The translations under genes were made by a program, and so were the position numbers. Under the pieces are notes generated by a model that saw nothing but the letters and a program-made list of their open reading frames with translations, had not been told where the DNA came from and did no database searches. Positions 63,863 to 64,000 of a DNA stretch of 64,000 nt are shown here, in pieces. Position 1 is the first letter of the stretch; every line of letters starts with the position of its first letter. The DNA lies in NCBI GenBank assembly GCA_014607495.2, contig CP053149.1, positions 10,118,120 through 10,182,119 of the forward strand, in the 5' to 3' direction. The DNA comes from Carposina sasakii. Its lineage: Eukaryota; Arthropoda; Insecta; Lepidoptera; Carposinidae.

Positions 63863-64000
63863 TTTTTTTCAGATAGGTAACACAAATAACCCGTTTCGCT
63901 CAGAGATTTAGAAAATTCTTAAATCTATGGTTTCGCTATGTAATGATTCCACAACACGGCGCTTTTAGCAGAACGAGAGATGCCGATGACCTATCTATTA
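63863..64000 (-). promoter_or_regulatory. Upstream region of NTMT1
   Basis: 138 bases remain before the window edge. No clear TATA box is visible; the stretch probably holds the 5' untranslated region and core promoter on the minus strand. Confidence 0.25.

Overview
This window is AT-rich, intron-containing nuclear DNA from an insect, most likely a moth or butterfly (Lepidoptera). I infer this from the classic lepidopteran tRNA-derived SINE (about 5071-5314), Helitrons that end in CTAG after a GC-rich hairpin, short scattered GTAGGTA/TACCTAC runs, RTE- and CR1/jockey-type LINEs with ATGATG tails, a Penelope-like element, and many foldback and hAT-type MITEs. I cannot name the species.

Four host genes can be supported. 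(1) An apparently intronless leucine-rich-repeat protein of 523 aa lies at 7702-9273 (minus). (2) Ribosomal protein L35 (uL29) has three coding exons on the minus strand between 18637 and 26249; exon 1 carries only the ATG. (3) GDP-fucose protein O-fucosyltransferase 1 (POFUT1/OFUT1) has four coding exons on the plus strand from 31189 to 50123, phase-consistent over 382 codons, with a C-terminal HEEL. (4) An alpha-N-terminal protein methyltransferase (NTMT1-like) has two exons on the minus strand at 62436-63862. The four genes have no evident functional link; they look like ordinary neighbours.

The rest is mostly transposable elements, often nested so that relative ages can be read. From left to right: a TIR element, an A-tailed repeat family (called family A here), Penelope 3' ends and Helitrons (1-6600); a 1.3 kb foldback holding a Harbinger-like MITE (9.5-10.8 kb); a mariner-like transposase gene split at a TA by a 3.3 kb TIR element that itself holds an RTE LINE (13.3-17.7 kb); the RpL35 introns, filled with a LINE lacking its YADD box, Helitrons and SINEs (18.9-26.2 kb); a cluster of family A copies interrupted by a jockey-like LINE (26.3-31.1 kb); the POFUT1 introns with a broken mariner, a 129-bp satellite, LINE ends, a P-like element nested in a Helitron and a Penelope element (31.3-49.8 kb); a 1.2 kb foldback (51.7-52.9 kb); and a young gypsy-type LTR element at 53797-58584. 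Each LTR of that element carries a different nested DNA transposon: one has TTCATGAA palindromes, the other is P-like with a THAP first exon. Its short internal region is one open frame with a gypsy-polymerase-like tail.

No CRISPR arrays, operons or bacterial features were seen. The most notable observations are the LTR element and its two nested transposons, a 30-bp element consisting of only two transposon ends with a near-perfect 8-bp target duplication (3554-3583), and a pair of duplicated exon-like segments at 59710-59996 that I could not identify.
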